The notes under the pieces were generated by a model, which searched no databases, was not told the origin of the DNA, and worked only from the letters and a program-made list of their open reading frames with translations. Below, one piece after another: positions 49,784-58,694 of a stretch of DNA of 64,000 nt. The DNA comes from JAJUFS01 sp036381175 (GTDB lineage Bacteria; Pseudomonadota; Gammaproteobacteria; Natronospirales; JAJUFS01), in assembly GCA_036381175.1 (NCBI GenBank), contig DASVDI010000046.1, positions 45,928 to 109,927 of the forward strand, given 5' to 3'. Position 1 is the stretch's first letter. Each line of letters begins with the position of its first letter. Both the position numbers and the translations under genes were made by a program.

Positions 49784-51346
49784 TCAGTGCCTGAAATGCC
49801 GGATCCCGGTGAACACCATTGCTATGTCGTGTTCATTCGCAGCCCGGATGACTTCATCGTCGCGCATCGAACCGCCCGGCTGGATGACAGCAGTAACACC
49901 GGCGTCAGCCGCGCTGTCGATGCCGTCGCGGAACGGGAAGAATGCATCGGATGCCATCACCGCGCCTTTGACTTTCAGGCCCGCGTCGGCGGCCTTGATG
50001 GCAGCGACGCGCGCGGAATAGACGCGCGACATCTGTCCCGCGCCCACACCAATCGTCATGTTGTCTTTCGCATACACAATGGCGTTGGATTTCACGAACT
50101 TCGCCACCTTCCAGCAGAACAGCATGTCGCGCAGTTCCTTGTCATCGGGACGGCGGTTTGAAACGACCTTCAGTTGCGACGCGTCGATCATCATCGTGTC
50201 CGCGTCCTGCACCAGCAGCCCGCCGTTGACGCGCTTGTAATCGGGACCGTTTGATGCGCCATCGAGGCGCCCGCAATCGAGCACGCGCACGTTCGGCTTG
50301 CCGCGCAAGACTTCTTCAGCGTCGCGCGTCACGCCGGGCGCGACGATGACTTCGACGAACTGTTTTTCCAGAATCGTTCTTGCCGTTTCGATATCCAGCA
50401 TCTGGTTGAAAGCGATAATCCCGCCGAACGCGGAGGTCGGATCGGTGCTGTACGCTTTTTCGTAGGCTTCACGAATGGATGTCGCGACAGCAACGCCGCA
50501 GGGATTCGCGTGCTTCACAATCACGCAAGCCGGACTGTCGAACTGTTTCACGCATTCCAGCGCGGCGTCCGCATCGGCGATGTTGTTGTAGCTGAGCGCC
50601 TTGCCCTGGATCTGTTTCGCGCCAACCACGCTGCCCGTCGGCGCGTTGTGCTCGCCGTAGAACGCGGCGCGCTGGTGCGGGTTTTCGCCGTAACGCAACT
50701 CCTGGCGCTTCTCGAATTGCATCGACAACACATCGGGAAAAGCCGCTGGTTCTTCGCCGGGACGCACGCGCGTGAGGTACGACGCAATCATGCCGTCGTA
50801 GCGCGCGGTGTGCGCGTAGCCTTTTGCCGCGAGCGAAAAGCGCATTGCATCGGAAGTTGCGTTGTCGTTGGCGTCCATGTCTGCGAGCACGTAATCGTAA
50901 TCGGCGGGCTCGACCAGCAGTGTCACGTCGGCGTGATTCTTCGCTGCCGCGCGCAGCATCGCGGGTCCGCCGATGTCGATGTTCTCGATCGCGTCTTCCA
51001 GCGTGCAGTCGGGTTTCGCGACGGTCTGCTCGAAGGGATAAAGATTTACCGCCAAAAGGTCGATCGGCTCGATACCGTGCTCGCCCATGATCGCGTCATC
51101 CTCGCCGCGCCTGCCAAGCAGGCCGCCGTGAATTTTCGGATGCAGCGTCTTGACGCGTCCCGCCATGATTTCCGGAAAACCGGTGTGCGTGGCGACTTCC
51201 GTCACGGCGATGCCGCTGTCGCTCAACAATTTCGCGGTGCCGCCGGTGGAGAGAATCTCGATGCCCCGGCGGGAAAGTTCCTTGGCGAATTCGACAATGC
51301 CGGTCTTGTCGGAAACGCTCAACAACGCGCGTCGGATGGGTCTCAT
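49784..51346 (-). CDS. purH: bifunctional AICAR transformylase/IMP cyclohydrolase PurH
   Basis: Performs the last two steps of IMP synthesis. The 520-residue protein starts RRALLSVSDKTGIVEFAKEL (methylglyoxal synthase-like cyclohydrolase domain) and has the transformylase motifs LRYGENPHQRAAFYG, VKHANPCGVA and DPTSAFGGIIAFN, ending SDAFFPFRDGID and TGIRHFRH. ATG 51346 matches the family start; upstream frame lies in fis. A terminator at 51377-51408 separates it from fis, so it probably has its own promoter. Confidence 0.96.
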   Translation of the reverse strand: MRPIRRALLSVSDKTGIVEFAKELSRRGIEILSTGGTAKLLSDSGIAVTEVATHTGFPEIMAGRVKTLHPKIHGGLLGRRGEDDAIMGEHGIEPIDLLAVNLYPFEQTVAKPDCTLEDAIENIDIGGPAMLRAAAKNHADVTLLVEPADYDYVLADMDANDNATSDAMRFSLAAKGYAHTARYDGMIASYLTRVRPGEEPAAFPDVLSMQFEKRQELRYGENPHQRAAFYGEHNAPTGSVVGAKQIQGKALSYNNIADADAALECVKQFDSPACVIVKHANPCGVAVATSIREAYEKAYSTDPTSAFGGIIAFNQMLDIETARTILEKQFVEVIVAPGVTRDAEEVLRGKPNVRVLDCGRLDGASNGPDYKRVNGGLLVQDADTMMIDASQLKVVSNRRPDDKELRDMLFCWKVAKFVKSNAIVYAKDNMTIGVGAGQMSRVYSARVAAIKAADAGLKVKGAVMASDAFFPFRDGIDSAADAGVTAVIQPGGSMRDDEVIRAANEHDIAMVFTGIRHFRH

Positions 51347-51376
51347 CGTGCGGTGGCCTTCAAATCTGCGGGCAGG

Positions 51377-51408
51377 GAAAAACGGCCGCCGCTGTTTGCG
51401 GCGACCGT
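51377..51408 (-). terminator. terminator between fis and purH
   Basis: An 11-bp stem ACGGTCGCCGC / GCGGCGGCCGT (one G-T pair) with a five-base loop is followed on the minus strand by TTTTT. It lies 12 bp past the fis stop. Confidence 0.85.
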
Positions 51409-51419
51409 GATGAAGATTA

Positions 51420-51731
51420 TCAGTTGTGCAATCCGTGCGCGCGCAACTTCTTGCGCAAGGTGCTGCGGTTGATGCCGAGAATGTCCGCGGCGCGTGACTG
51501 GTTGCCGCGGGTGAATTCGAGTACCGCGCGCAGCAGCGGTTCTTCGACTTCATTGACAACCAGCGTGTAGAGATTGCCTGGCACGTGGCCGTCGAGATCC
51601 TTGAAATACCGCCGCAATGCGGCTTCGGCGCATTCGCGCAGCGGCTGGGCCTGGTTTTCCCGAACGACGTTCAGATCCACCACCTGGCTTTCGTTATCGA
51701 TCAGCCTTTCGGCTGTCCCCCTGTTGTTCAT
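51420..51731 (-). CDS. fis: nucleoid-associated DNA-binding protein Fis
   Basis: A 103-residue Fis. The C-terminal helix-turn-helix is VEEPLLRAVLEFTRGNQSRAADILGINRSTLRKKL over about residues 60-97, nearly the standard sequence. The N-terminal part is typical of non-enteric Fis. It starts within the dusB stop (ATGA overlap), so it is translated by coupling, as in E. coli dusB-fis. Confidence 0.95.
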   Translation of the reverse strand: MNNRGTAERLIDNESQVVDLNVVRENQAQPLRECAEAALRRYFKDLDGHVPGNLYTLVVNEVEEPLLRAVLEFTRGNQSRAADILGINRSTLRKKLRAHGLHN

Positions 51732-52744
51732 GCAGCTTTATCCTCCCATGCCCCTTCCGTTGTGGAGAAATGTTGTTCCACGAGGCTTGCTTGTTCTTGC
51801 GTGGTTTCCACGCGCATGACCCGCTTGCGAAACTCCCGTGCAGCGGCAGCTTCCGATTCACTCTGCGACTGGCCCTCTGACTGGCAATACCAGCCGATGT
51901 GCTTGCGCGCGACCCGCACTCCCACAGCCTCGCCGTAGAACGCGTACAACTCGTGCAAATGTTCCAGCAGGATTTCCCGGACTTCCGATCTGTCCGGTGG
52001 GGGCAGCGTCTCGCCGGTGGCAAGATAATGCCCGATCTCCCTGAATATCCACGGTCTTCCTTGCGCAGCACGGCCAACCATGATCGCGGCCGCGCCAGTG
52101 AATTCGAGAATTTCCCGGGCCTTTTGCGGCGAATCGACGTCGCCGTTGGCCATCACGGGAATGTCCACCGCGCGCACAATGGCGCGAATGGTGTCGTATT
52201 CCGCTTCGCCCTTGTACAGGTCCGCGCGCGTGCGGCCGTGTACGGCGAGCGCCTTTATGCCGGCATCCTGCGCAAGTTGCGCGATCCGTATCCCGTTCCT
52301 GTTGTCGCGATCCCAGCCAGTACGAATCTTCAGCGTCACCGGCAAGTCAACACTGCCGACCACCGCATCGAGAATTTCCCGCACCAGGCCTTCATCGCGC
52401 AACAGTGCGGAACCCGCTGCCTTGTTGCAGACCTTCTTCGCCGGACATCCCATGTTGATGTCGATGATCTCGGCGCCGAATTCGGCGTTCAGTTTCGCGG
52501 CCTCGGCCATCATCTCGGGATCACCGCCGGCGATCTGAACGATGCGCGGTTCCGGTTCACCGCTGTGGTCCATCCGGCGCCGCGATTTCGGCGAATTCCA
52601 CAGCCGCACATCCGAGGTAACCATTTCCGAGACTGTCATTCCCGCGCCAAGGCGGCGACACAACTGCCGGAACGGGCGATCGGTGACGCCGGCCATCGGT
52701 GCGAGCACCAGGTTGTTTGGAAGAAGGTACTGGCCGATGCGCAT
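51728..52744 (-). CDS. dusB: tRNA-dihydrouridine synthase DusB
   Basis: An FMN enzyme that reduces uridines in tRNA D-loops. The 338 residues include LVLAPMAGVTDRPFRQLCRRLGA, IDINMGCPAKKVCNKAAGSALL with the catalytic Cys in CNKAAG, HGRTRADLYKGEA, MANGDVDSP and IMVGRAAQGRPW. It overlaps fis by 4 bp. A strong promoter lies immediately upstream. Confidence 0.95.
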   Translation of the reverse strand: MRIGQYLLPNNLVLAPMAGVTDRPFRQLCRRLGAGMTVSEMVTSDVRLWNSPKSRRRMDHSGEPEPRIVQIAGGDPEMMAEAAKLNAEFGAEIIDINMGCPAKKVCNKAAGSALLRDEGLVREILDAVVGSVDLPVTLKIRTGWDRDNRNGIRIAQLAQDAGIKALAVHGRTRADLYKGEAEYDTIRAIVRAVDIPVMANGDVDSPQKAREILEFTGAAAIMVGRAAQGRPWIFREIGHYLATGETLPPPDRSEVREILLEHLHELYAFYGEAVGVRVARKHIGWYCQSEGQSQSESEAAAAREFRKRVMRVETTQEQASLVEQHFSTTEGAWEDKAA

Positions 52745-52781
52745 GGGATGAAACTTGTCGTCGCCGTTCCAGGGACCGGAA

Positions 52782-52809
52782 ATAATACGCGTCCGATGGA
52801 AGGAGTCAA
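52782..52809 (-). promoter_or_regulatory. predicted dusB-fis promoter
   Basis: On the minus strand TTGACT (52809-52804) and TATTAT (52787-52782) are spaced by 16 bp. An A/T-rich segment (52855-52905) upstream could be an UP element. The dusB start is about 38 bp downstream of the -10. Confidence 0.7.
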
Positions 52810-52902
52810 AGCACGACGCAGCACACCAATCGCATTTTCAAACGTCGTGAAAAATCAAGTCTTGAGAAATGAAAATTTTATGCTTGTGCGGCTAATGCTT
52901 GC

Positions 52903-53805
52903 TTAATTTTTCGTGTTGATGTCAGCGGCGCAGACACGACGGTTGTGGTTCGTGAAACACGGTTCGATCTGGAAACCAACGGCCGCGTTGCCGGGATCAA
53001 GAATTGCGAGTTCGATGCCGTGACGCGCGTTCGCGGACAGCGCTTGTTTCGCCGCGTCCGGCTCGCGCAGGTACTCATCGGGCGTGAAATAGCGTGCCGC
53101 AACCGTTTCGCCCCAGCGATCCTGCAAGGCGACGTGCAGTTCGGGCCACGGCTGCGCGCTATCGCCAGTGTTTGCGATCACCGCCGTCAGGTGCAACGCG
53201 CGCGGATGATCCGGATGCGAGCTGACTTCGGTGCGCGAAACATCGAGGGCCGTGAGATCGCGCGGCGGCGCAAGCGGGATGCCGAGCGCGGCGTAGGCTC
53301 GCGCGAGTTTCTCGCCCACAGCGGGATGTTCAAGAACTTCAAAACGTTGCCAGTGAACAATCTGTATCGCGAGCGCGAGAACCAGCAAGCCATTGGCAAC
53401 AGCCAGCAGCACAGGATGGCGACTGCGCGTGCGTGGTGGGGCGAAGGAATGGATTTCGCGCGCGGGCGTGGCAATCGTATCGGCGGAGATTTCGTGTTCC
53501 GTCATCTCGGGCGGAGGCGATTCGTTTTCCGCCGCAAGGCTCAGCTCTTCGTTGTGCGTGTACTCCAGGCTGTCGAACAGATCGCCCGCGTATTCCTCGT
53601 TCAACAGCGGCGCGTCGGGTTTTGGCTCGCGCTTGCGCGCGGCCTCGACGGCGGCAACTTCTTCCGGCGTCAGCTCATCGCGCAACGTTTCCAGTGCATT
53701 GAAAACATGCTTGCAGCGCGAACAGCGCACGCGGCCATTCGCGGCCTTCAGGTGCGAGGGCTTGAGATGGAAGAAAGTGAGGCATTCGGGGCACTGGGCG
53801 TACAT
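52903..53805 (-). CDS. zinc-ribbon DUF3426 membrane protein
   Basis: A 300-residue protein with an N-terminal MJ0042-type zinc ribbon (YAQCPECLTFFHLKPSHL then VRCSRCKHVF), an acidic/Pro-rich linker, one membrane segment (LAVANGLLVLALAIQIV, about 150-168) and a C-terminal DUF3426 domain with NTGDSAQPWPELHVALQDRWGE. Found between prmA and dusB in many gammaproteobacteria. Function unknown; cytoplasmic ribbon and outer DUF3426 topology is inferred. Confidence 0.85.
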   Translation of the reverse strand: MYAQCPECLTFFHLKPSHLKAANGRVRCSRCKHVFNALETLRDELTPEEVAAVEAARKREPKPDAPLLNEEYAGDLFDSLEYTHNEELSLAAENESPPPEMTEHEISADTIATPAREIHSFAPPRTRSRHPVLLAVANGLLVLALAIQIVHWQRFEVLEHPAVGEKLARAYAALGIPLAPPRDLTALDVSRTEVSSHPDHPRALHLTAVIANTGDSAQPWPELHVALQDRWGETVAARYFTPDEYLREPDAAKQALSANARHGIELAILDPGNAAVGFQIEPCFTNHNRRVCAADINTKN

Positions 53806-53837
53806 GGTTGAAGAATACCGCGTAACTGGTGGCGAGT

Positions 53838-53888
53838 TGTAGAAGCGCCTTCAGGCGCAAACATTCGCGCCTGAAGGCGCTCCTACAT
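53838..53888. repeat. REP element at the prmA 3' end
   Basis: TTGTAGAAGCGCCTTCAGGCGCAAA and TTCGCGCCTGAAGGCGCTCCTACA form the usual REP palindrome pair. The TAG of the second unit is the prmA stop codon. Confidence 0.9.
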
Positions 53889-54791
53889 TTTGCGGCCAGC
53901 GAGACGCACCCAGTCTTCGCGTTCGTCCTCGATCTCGAGGATGACGCCGTGTTCGTGGTACGCATCGGCGACTTCCGCGGCCTGCGATCGAAGCAGGCCG
54001 GCGAGCGCGATGCGTCCACCTGGGCGCAGCCGCGCGGCAATGCCGCCGCTCAACTCCATCAGCGGGCGCGCGAGGATGTTGGCGATGATGATATCTGCAG
54101 GTTTGTTCGCCATCGCGGCATCGAGCGCCTCGGGCAGGCAGCAGGAAATTTTCTCGGCGACACGGTTGCGGGCCGCGTTGTCGTGCGTCGCGGTCAGCGC
54201 CTGTGGATCGATGTCCGTCGCGATCACCGATTGCGCGCCGAGAAGCGCGGCGGCAACGGCGAGAATGCCCGATCCGCAGCCGTAATCCAGCACGGTGCGG
54301 CCTTCGAGCGCGCCGTGTCCCGCCAGCGTGTCCAGCCATTCGAGGCACAGCGCGGTGGTGGGATGCGTGCCGGTGCCGAAGGCGAGGCCGGGATCAAGGA
54401 CGAGATTCACCGCATCCGGTTGGGGCGGGTCATACGCCGTCGGCACGACCCACAATTTGCGGCCGAACTGCACTGGCTTGAAATTCTTCAGCCATTCGCG
54501 CGACCAGTCGCGATCTTCGAGGATCTCGATGCGATGTTCCGGCAGGTGTTCGCGTTCGAGCATGGCCAACAGGACCGCGCGCACGCCGTTGATGTCCGCA
54601 TCGGCGGGGAACAGGCCGGTGATGCGCGTCTGCTGCCACAGCGGCATTTCGCCGGGCCAGGGCTCGAAGACAGGATCGTCCGCCGCGTCCTTGAAGGTGA
54701 CGGCGACCGCGCCGGCGGCAAGCAGCGCGTCTTCGACCTGTTCGGTTTCGAAGTTATCGAGCGGGAAATCGATCTGGAGCCAGTTGGACAT
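53883..54791 (-). CDS. prmA: ribosomal protein L11 methyltransferase PrmA
   Basis: Trimethylates L11. The 302 residues begin SNWLQIDFPLDNFETEQVED and contain FGTGTHPTTALCLEWLD, the SAM motif VLDYGCGSGILAVAAALLGA, IATDIDPQAL and IIANILARPL. ATG 54791 is the family start; the frame extends upstream through a REP element without homology. Its stop codon lies within the downstream REP. Confidence 0.95.
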   Translation of the reverse strand: MSNWLQIDFPLDNFETEQVEDALLAAGAVAVTFKDAADDPVFEPWPGEMPLWQQTRITGLFPADADINGVRAVLLAMLEREHLPEHRIEILEDRDWSREWLKNFKPVQFGRKLWVVPTAYDPPQPDAVNLVLDPGLAFGTGTHPTTALCLEWLDTLAGHGALEGRTVLDYGCGSGILAVAAALLGAQSVIATDIDPQALTATHDNAARNRVAEKISCCLPEALDAAMANKPADIIIANILARPLMELSGGIAARLRPGGRIALAGLLRSQAAEVADAYHEHGVILEIEDEREDWVRLAGRKM

Positions 54792-54810
54792 GAATGTCAA
54801 ACGAAGCGAT

Positions 54811-54860
54811 GCAGGAGCGCCTTCAGGCGCGAATGGTTCGCGCCTGAAGGCGCTCCTACC
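54811..54860. repeat. REP element between accC and prmA
   Basis: GCAGGAGCGCCTTCAGGCGCGAA and TTCGCGCCTGAAGGCGCTCCTAC form a near-perfect palindrome around TGG. Nearly the same sequence as the copies at 45303 and 53838. Confidence 0.92.
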
Positions 54861-54868
54861 GGGATTCA

Positions 54869-56209
54869 TTACAAACCCAGCTTCTTCTGCAGGTAATGAA
54901 TATCCGTGCCGCCCTGGATGAATGCAGAGTCATTGAAAAGATCAATGTGCAGCGCGGTGTTCGTGTCGATGCCTTCGACGACAACTTCCGCAAGCGCCGT
55001 GCGCATGCGCGCGAGCGCGGATTCACGCGTCGGCCCGTGCGAAATGATCTTGCCGATCAAGGAATCGTAATTCGGTGGCACGGTGTAGCCGGAATAGATG
55101 TGCGAATCGACGCGGATGCCGGGACCGCCGGGCGCGTGGTACGCCCTGATGAGCCCCGGCGACGGACGAAAGGTTTTCGCATTTTCCGCGTTGATGCGGC
55201 ATTCGAAGGCATGACCTTCGAAGACGATGTCCTTCTGCTTGTACGCGAGCTTCTCACCGGCAGCGATGCGCAGTTGTTCCTTCACGATGTCAACGCCCGT
55301 GATCATTTCCGTCACCGGATGTTCCACCTGCACGCGCGTGTTCATTTCGATGAAATAGAACTTGCCGTTCTCGTACAGGAATTCGAACGTGCCCGCGCCG
55401 CGATAGCCAATGTCGCGACAGGCTTTCGCGCAGCGCTCGCCCATTTCGCTCAGCAGTTTTTCCGGAATACCGGGCGCCGGCGCTTCCTCGATCACTTTCT
55501 GGTGGCGGCGCTGCATGGAGCAGTCGCGCGTGCCGAGATGGATCGCGTTGCCGTGTTCATCCGCAAGCACCTGGAATTCCACGTGACGCGGATGCTCCAG
55601 GAATTTTTCCATGTACACGACGGGATTGCCGAAAGCCGACTGCGCTTCGTTCTGTGTCAGCGAGATTGCAGATAGCAGCGTGGCCTCCGAATGCACGACC
55701 TTCATGCCGCGTCCGCCGCCGCCGCCCGCGGCCTTGATGATGACGGGATAACCGACTTCCCTGGCGAGACGCAGGTTCTCGGCGTCATCCGCACCGAGCG
55801 CGCCGCCGGAGCCCGGCACTGTCGGCACGCCGGCTTCGCGCATCGCGTCCTTCGCGGACACCTTGTCGCCCATCAGGCGAATGGTTTCGGCGCGCGGGCC
55901 GATGAAAACGAAGCCGGATTTCTCCACGCGCTCGGCGAAATCCGCGTTCTCGGAAAGAAAGCCGTAACCCGGATGAATGCCGACCGCGTCGGTGACTTCC
56001 GCCGCCGAAATGATCGCCGGCATGTTCAGGTAGGAATCGGTGGATGACGGCGGGCCGATGCAGACGGCTTCATCCGCAAGCTTCACGTGCTTGAGATCGC
56101 GGTCGGCGCTGGAATACACGGCCACCGTGCGAATGCCGAGTTCCTTGCAGGCGCGGAGAATGCGCAAGGCGATTTCACCGCGATTGGCAATAACGATTTT
56201 ATCCAGCAT
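54869..56209 (-). CDS. accC: acetyl-CoA carboxylase biotin carboxylase AccC
   Basis: ATP-dependent carboxylation of biotin on AccB, first step of fatty acid synthesis. The 446 residues begin MLDKIVIANRGEIALRILRAC and contain HPGYGFLSENADFAE, the ATP-binding IIKAAGGGGGRGMKVV, EFQVLADEHGNAIHLGTRDCS, QRRHQKVIEEAPAP and MNTRVQVEHPVTE. The gap of 222 bp to accB is longer than usual and holds a single REP-like unit. Confidence 0.97.
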   Translation of the reverse strand: MLDKIVIANRGEIALRILRACKELGIRTVAVYSSADRDLKHVKLADEAVCIGPPSSTDSYLNMPAIISAAEVTDAVGIHPGYGFLSENADFAERVEKSGFVFIGPRAETIRLMGDKVSAKDAMREAGVPTVPGSGGALGADDAENLRLAREVGYPVIIKAAGGGGGRGMKVVHSEATLLSAISLTQNEAQSAFGNPVVYMEKFLEHPRHVEFQVLADEHGNAIHLGTRDCSMQRRHQKVIEEAPAPGIPEKLLSEMGERCAKACRDIGYRGAGTFEFLYENGKFYFIEMNTRVQVEHPVTEMITGVDIVKEQLRIAAGEKLAYKQKDIVFEGHAFECRINAENAKTFRPSPGLIRAYHAPGGPGIRVDSHIYSGYTVPPNYDSLIGKIISHGPTRESALARMRTALAEVVVEGIDTNTALHIDLFNDSAFIQGGTDIHYLQKKLGL

Positions 56210-56236
56210 TGGTTTTCACGCTCTTGAATTCTCTTT

Positions 56237-56263
56237 TTCGCGGCAGGATGCCGCTCCCACAAG
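56237..56263. repeat. single REP-like unit in the accB-accC gap
   Basis: TTCGCGGCAGGATGCCGCTCCCACAA is the reverse of the common TGTGGGAGCGGCATCCTGCCGCGAA form. GCGGCAGGATGCCGC folds as a small hairpin. No partner unit is nearby. The rest of the 56210-56431 gap shows no gene. Confidence 0.75.
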
Positions 56264-56431
56264 GCTTCGTTCTTTGCTTTTGCTTTTCAAACGAGGCCGC
56301 GTTGTGCGCGAGCTGCGGATTTTGTTCACTGGCAAGGCGCGACCGGCTGAGCGAGCGGAATGTATAAGCAATACATGAGCATCGCGAAGCCGGGCGCAAC
56401 ACAGCCAGGGGACAAAAGACGCGCTCCCCGA

Positions 56432-56881
56432 TTACTCGATCACAAACAACGGTTGGCCGAATTCGACCGGCTCGCCGTTGTCGACGAGTACGGCTTTCAC
56501 CACGCCGGACTTGTCCGCCTCGATCTGGTTCATCATCTTCATCGCCTCGATGATGCACAGCGTGTCGCCGACCTTCACCGACTGGCCGACATCCGCGAAC
56601 GCCTTCGCACCCGGATTCGGCGCGCGGTAGAAAGTGCCGACCATTGGCGAGGTCACTTGGTGACCGGCGGGAATGTCGGAGCCCTTGTCTTCCACTGGCG
56701 CGGGTGCGGCAGCGCCTTGGGGCGCCGGCGCCATCGGCATGGCGTGGTGATACATCTGCGGTGCGGGCGCGCCGGCGTGGCGGCTGATGCGCACGGATTC
56801 TTCGCCTTCGGTGATCTCGATCTCGGCGATGCCGGATTCTTCCAGCAGTTCGATGAGTTTCTTGACCTTTCTGATATCCAT
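56432..56881 (-). CDS. accB: biotin carboxyl carrier protein AccB
   Basis: A 149-residue carrier. The N-terminal helical part is MDIRKVKKLIELLEESGIAEIEI, followed by an Ala/Pro-rich linker. The biotinyl domain has VTSPMVGTFYRAPNPGAKAF and the biotin-accepting Lys in IIEAMKMMNQI, ending GQPLFVIE. It is between aroQ (26 bp upstream) and accC, the standard order. Confidence 0.96.
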   Translation of the reverse strand: MDIRKVKKLIELLEESGIAEIEITEGEESVRISRHAGAPAPQMYHHAMPMAPAPQGAAAPAPVEDKGSDIPAGHQVTSPMVGTFYRAPNPGAKAFADVGQSVKVGDTLCIIEAMKMMNQIEADKSGVVKAVLVDNGEPVEFGQPLFVIE

Positions 56882-56907
56882 CGTGTTGACCCCGGTTCTT
56901 GTCGTAT

Positions 56908-57351
56908 TCAGGAATTCGTCAGTTGTTCGTGCGCATGGCGCAGCGCGGCTTCATACCCTGCGGAGCCGAGCCCCGCGATCACGCCTTCGGCGAGATCGGA
57001 AAAATATGAGTGGCGTCGAAACGGCTCGCGGCGATGCACGTTGGAGAGGTGAATCTCCGTGAACGGAATCGCGACCGCCGCCAGCGCGTCGCGCAGCGCC
57101 ACGCTGGTGTGCGTGTAGCCCGCCGGATTGATGAGAATCCAGGCGACCGATTCGGTGCGTGCGGCCTGCACACGATCGATCAGCGCGCTCTCGGCATTGG
57201 ACTGGAAGCAGGCGAGCGTATGTCCCAGTTCCTTCGCGATCGTTGCGAGCTTTGATTCCAGCGCCGCCAGCGTCACGGATCCGTAATGCTCCGGTTCCCG
57301 CTCGCCGAGCAGGTTCAGGTTCGGTCCATTAATAAGGAGAATGCCCGCCAA
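56908..57351 (-). CDS. aroQ: type II 3-dehydroquinate dehydratase AroQ
   Basis: Dehydrates 3-dehydroquinate in the shikimate pathway. The 147 residues show ILLINGPNLNLLGEREPEHYG with the catalytic Tyr, CFQSNAESALIDRVQ, ILINPAGYTHTSVALRDAL and EIHLSNVHRREPFRRHSYFS. The start is TTG 57351 with GAGGGG about nine bases upstream; no better in-frame ATG exists. It heads the aroQ-accB-accC cluster. Confidence 0.95.
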   Translation of the reverse strand: MAGILLINGPNLNLLGEREPEHYGSVTLAALESKLATIAKELGHTLACFQSNAESALIDRVQAARTESVAWILINPAGYTHTSVALRDALAAVAIPFTEIHLSNVHRREPFRRHSYFSDLAEGVIAGLGSAGYEAALRHAHEQLTNS

Positions 57352-57606
57352 AAAACCTGCCCCTCAGTTTCAAACCGGTTGAACTGCGCGGTCTGGATTT
57401 CGATCTTTCCAGCAAATGTCGCGATCTGCGTCAAACGGTCGTTTAAATGCCGTTTTCTCGACAGGGCGCATATTGTGGACGACGAATTTGTGATTGTCCA
57501 CGGCCAAGTTGTGAAGTGCGTCCGATTCCGGGAGATAGCAGCAGGATTAGCGAAGTTTTATGGTCGAATCGCGGGCGGCGCGCAGGGAAGGCGGTTCAGC
57601 GGTAAT

Positions 57607-58521
57607 TCAGGAGGCAGATTGCAGCCAGTTGTCCAGGTTCCGGCCGATCAATTTCGAGGTTTGGGCGATGTCATCGTGGAAATGGCCGGCGAGTTGCGCG
57701 CGGAGTTCGGCAGGCAACGGCGGCGCTTTTTGCAGGTTCGCCGCGCGAAGCCGGCGCAGGCGATGCATGGCGCGTTTCGGTATCCAGGGTTCGATGGCGT
57801 TTTTGAGGCTCGTGCGATTGAAGACGCGTTCGAGCAGCCGGTTCGACGGCAGCCCGCCCGTGTTGTAAGGGATCGCGAAGTTTGGCGAGAAATCGGAGTC
57901 AACTTCCAGGAAATGGTAGATATCCTGCACGACTTTGCGTGGATTCCGCTTGAGTTCATCGAACAGGAAAACGTGAATCTGCTCGCGCGGAAACGCATCG
58001 AAATAACGCTGCAAGGTTTCGTGGTAACGGCTGACGCGCATCCAGTGCGAATCCGGCTGCGTCCAGCGGGAGGTAGCCGAAAAGTCGCGTTCGGCATCGA
58101 AACGCGCATCGAAATGCCGCAGGTACATCAGGTAGTCGGACCAGGCGCGATCAACCGGATCGCGCAGCCCGCAGATGATCCGCGCATCCGGAAGGCGTTC
58201 GCGGATTCGTGCGGCGGACATCGGGCATTCGAGATAAATGGGCGAGGCCTCGCCGATGGCGAGCGCGTTGCCGGCATTCGCAAACAAGGCTTCGTACTCG
58301 GCATCCGTGCGAACGGGAAAGTGATGAATCTCCGGATCGCCGTAAAGCAGCTTTCCTGTTTCATCCCGTCCGTAGGCGAAGTAATTCGTCTCCTTCACGG
58401 GACTCATGAAAATCTGCGGATGCTCCGCGAGATACCAGTACAGCGCCGTGGTGCCTGCCTTGGGCGCGCCGATGACGATGAAATTGGCGATCAAGCTTGC
58501 GGACACCGCGAAGCTCCTCAT
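57607..58521 (-). CDS. PAPS-dependent sulfotransferase
   Basis: A 304-residue sulfotransferase resembling the heparan-sulfate type. The 5'-phosphosulfate loop is FIVIGAPKAGTTALYWYLAEH (near the N-terminus) and the 3'-phosphate site is CGLRDPVDRAWSDYLMYLR; later GLPSNRLLERVFNR is typical of the family. The start at 58521 (MRSFAVSASL) is preferred. Its acceptor is unknown; it would yield PAP, the substrate of CysQ at 38.9 kb. It lies between aroQ and the tlpA-like gene with no obvious partner. Confidence 0.88.
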   Translation of the reverse strand: MRSFAVSASLIANFIVIGAPKAGTTALYWYLAEHPQIFMSPVKETNYFAYGRDETGKLLYGDPEIHHFPVRTDAEYEALFANAGNALAIGEASPIYLECPMSAARIRERLPDARIICGLRDPVDRAWSDYLMYLRHFDARFDAERDFSATSRWTQPDSHWMRVSRYHETLQRYFDAFPREQIHVFLFDELKRNPRKVVQDIYHFLEVDSDFSPNFAIPYNTGGLPSNRLLERVFNRTSLKNAIEPWIPKRAMHRLRRLRAANLQKAPPLPAELRAQLAGHFHDDIAQTSKLIGRNLDNWLQSAS

Positions 58522-58694
58522 TCTTCTGGAGAGAAGAAGGTATGGCGAGTGCTCTGTGTGGGGACAATGAGGGAGCCGATTTAGGGGAAAACCGCGCGCC
58601 AACTCCGTTTCGGCCTGTAACAGCGCGCTTGCGACTGCAATTGTTGGGCGAATGCCCGCTGCCGCTTACCCTGTGGTTTCGGATTAAGGCGCGA

